Source: Paenibacillus sp. FSL W8-0426
GTDB taxonomy: Bacteria; Bacillota; Bacilli; Paenibacillales; Paenibacillaceae
Assembly: GCF_037969725.1 (NCBI RefSeq)
Contig: NZ_CP150203.1
Coordinates: forward strand, 140,001 to 204,000
Length of the DNA stretch: 64,000 nucleotides
Direction: 5' to 3'
The notes beneath the pieces are model-generated. The model was not told the DNA's origin and ran no database searches. It saw only the letters and a list, made by a program, of their open reading frames with translations. Made by a program: the position numbers and the translations under genes. The number at the start of each line of letters is the position of its first letter. The first letter of the stretch is position 1. Of the stretch, positions 63,701-64,000 are shown in pieces.

Positions 63701-64000
63701 GAGTGAACTTGGTTCCAAAGAACAGTACGAAAAAGATTATGGCGATACCCCGGTAACAATGCTCGTTCGTAAAATCGTAGGTCTTGACCGCCAAGCCGCT
63801 GTTGAAGCATTTTCAACGTTTATTTCTGAACAGAATTTGAACTTACAACAAACGAAATTCGTTGAGTTGATTATTGATTATATCGTTAAGAATGGCACAT
63901 TAGAACGCCAAGCATTGCAGCAAGATCCGTTTAGTTCAGTAGGTGGGATCATGGTTGTGTTCAAGGACCAGCTTCCAAAGGCTCGAGGAATTTTAGATAT
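60702..64000 (+). CDS. hsdR: Type I restriction endonuclease subunit R (runs off the window)
   Basis: Open from the ATG at 60702 to the last base, at least 1099 residues, and near its normal end. AGGAGATGAG is the ribosome site. The order of parts is an N-terminal helical DUF4145-like region (SRRALELAVKWVYQ near 40), a PD-(D/E)xK nuclease (YIDYVL near 238; VEAKR near 255), and a helicase with Walker A ATGSGKT at about 369-375 and DESH near 470, plus QMVGRGTRLRKDLFG near 702. The C-terminal EcoEI-type region follows (VFKDQLPKARGIL at the edge). It translocates and cuts unmethylated DNA with HsdM and HsdS. Confidence 0.93.
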   Translation, partial: MLNFDFLKEKQSFTSFANACFEAEKAMQVSPATVAILSRRALELAVKWVYQFDNDVRIPYQDNLSSLIHNRHFLGIIDEELLPMMKYVVKLGNAAVHTNVAITRDEAVLSLHNLHQFVAWIDYCYAEEYTASTFDEALLYNAVYKRERPEELSDLYDKLSAKDQSLEELRKQNEELRAQLTANRVESQRDYDFDVDTISEFETRKRYIDLDLKLAGWEIGKNVEVEYPVTGMPNAKGEGYIDYVLRATNGKVLAIVEAKRTSRDPKEGRNQAKLYADCMEQMQGLRPVIFYTNGFETHIWYDRYAARKVSGFYTQDELQLLIDRRHMKQPLKNIEINDDITNRYYQKEAILALCDTFSNNQRKGLLVMATGSGKTRTVISLVDVLTKYYWVKNVLFLADRTSLVKQAFRNFNTLLPNLSLSNMLEKNSNPEAARMVFSTYPTMMNAIDEVKRKDGNRLFTIGHFDLIIIDESHRSIYQKYKSIFDYFDGMLVGLTATPKDELDKNTYTIFDLENGVPTFAYELATAVEDGYLVDYRTRETTLKILDDGIRYDDLSEDEKEEFEEIFEDEPQVRDIDSSAINHFVFNKNTIDHVLNDLMEYGLKVEGGDKLGKTIIFVKNHKHAMAIKERFDLKFPEYDGNFAEVIDYSVEYYQTLIDDFSTPDKMPQIAISVDMLDTGIDVPDVLNLVFFKKVRSKTKFWQMVGRGTRLRKDLFGPGLDKGYFLIFDYLRNFEYFRVNEKGEEVKITQTLTERLFNTKVDIVRELQSLQYQEAPFISYREQLLKEIVSDVRALNDENFRVRQYLQYVHRYQNEETWQALSVVQTNEVKENISPLITPIEDDELAKRFDLLMLTIELASLQSNNATKPIRRVIDTAEALSKLGTIPQVLAQKDVIDDVRTMEFWEEASLADLERVRIALRDLIRYIERSNQKIYYTDFQDEVLTVAENASIYNVNDLQSYRKKVEHYLKEHQHEDTLAIYKLRNNKPLTKQDVEYLEQILWSELGSKEQYEKDYGDTPVTMLVRKIVGLDRQAAVEAFSTFISEQNLNLQQTKFVELIIDYIVKNGTLERQALQQDPFSSVGGIMVVFKDQLPKARGILD

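Larger units (their letters stand above)
57808..64000 (+). mobile_element. AT-rich genomic island carrying a type I restriction-modification system
   Basis: Base composition and codon choice change sharply right after the tmRNA terminator: TTA, ACA, GAA and AAT codons dominate, against CTG, GCG and GGC in the his and glycolytic genes. Type I restriction genes are typical cargo, and the 3' end of ssrA is a well-known integration site. No integrase or attachment repeat is visible within the window, so the island boundary on the right is unknown. Confidence 0.5.

Overview
The window looks like a chromosomal segment of a Paenibacillus-type Gram-positive bacterium. The evidence is moderately GC-rich coding DNA, strong GGAGG-type ribosome binding sites, TTG/GTG starts, a shared MsmX-type ATPase, LplB/LplC-type permeases, and a gene order that follows the Bacillus subtilis blocks hprK-lgt-ppaX-yvoF-his, yvcD-trxB-rapZ-yvcK-whiA-crh, cggR-gapA-pgk-tpiA-gpmI-eno and secG-rnr-smpB-ssrA. 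The species assignment is inference.

Layout. 1-4.0 kb: end of an rRNA operon (tRNA-Ala, 23S rRNA) and eight tRNA genes (Ser, Met, Val, Thr, Asp, Phe, Tyr, Lys). No 5S gene follows the 23S. 4.2-6.6 kb: a PucR-type regulator and the multi-sugar ABC ATPase. 6.9-10.2 kb: hprK, lgt, ppaX and a hexapeptide acyltransferase. 10.6-19.3 kb: histidine biosynthesis (hisZGDBHAFIE plus hisJ) followed by prs, which makes PRPP, the substrate of HisG. 19.5-28.7 kb: an accessory carbohydrate module with a membrane-bound AraC-type regulator, a solute-binding lipoprotein, two permeases, a TIM-barrel isomerase and an unrecognised possible polysaccharide-active enzyme. It has no ATPase of its own. 28.9-33.0 kb: a TPR protein, trxB and an AI-2E/PerM-type membrane protein. 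33.2-36.6 kb (minus strand): ABC exporter plus DesK/NarL-type two-component system. 37.0-41.3 kb: glcK, rapZ, yvcK, whiA and an HPr/Crh protein. 41.4-43.6 kb: two exported proteins. 44.1-44.9 kb (minus): clpP under a CtsR box, and tRNA-Arg. 45.4-52.7 kb: the lower-glycolysis operon with its CggR operator. 52.9-57.8 kb: secG, rnr, smpB and tmRNA. 57.8-64 kb: AT-rich type I restriction-modification genes hsdM-hsdS-hsdR just after tmRNA, with hsdR running off the end.

Carbon regulation links much of the region: HPr kinase and its HPr/Crh substrate are both here, a cre-like CcpA site lies before the sugar-binding lipoprotein gene, and glucokinase, YvcK and the CggR-controlled glycolytic genes complete the theme. 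The strongest candidates for something new are the nested RNA-like structure between gpmI and eno, the repeat element near 43.9 kb, the Crh-locus protein that keeps His15, the glycine/lysine-rich tail of RNase R, and the carbohydrate module with its unassigned enzyme.
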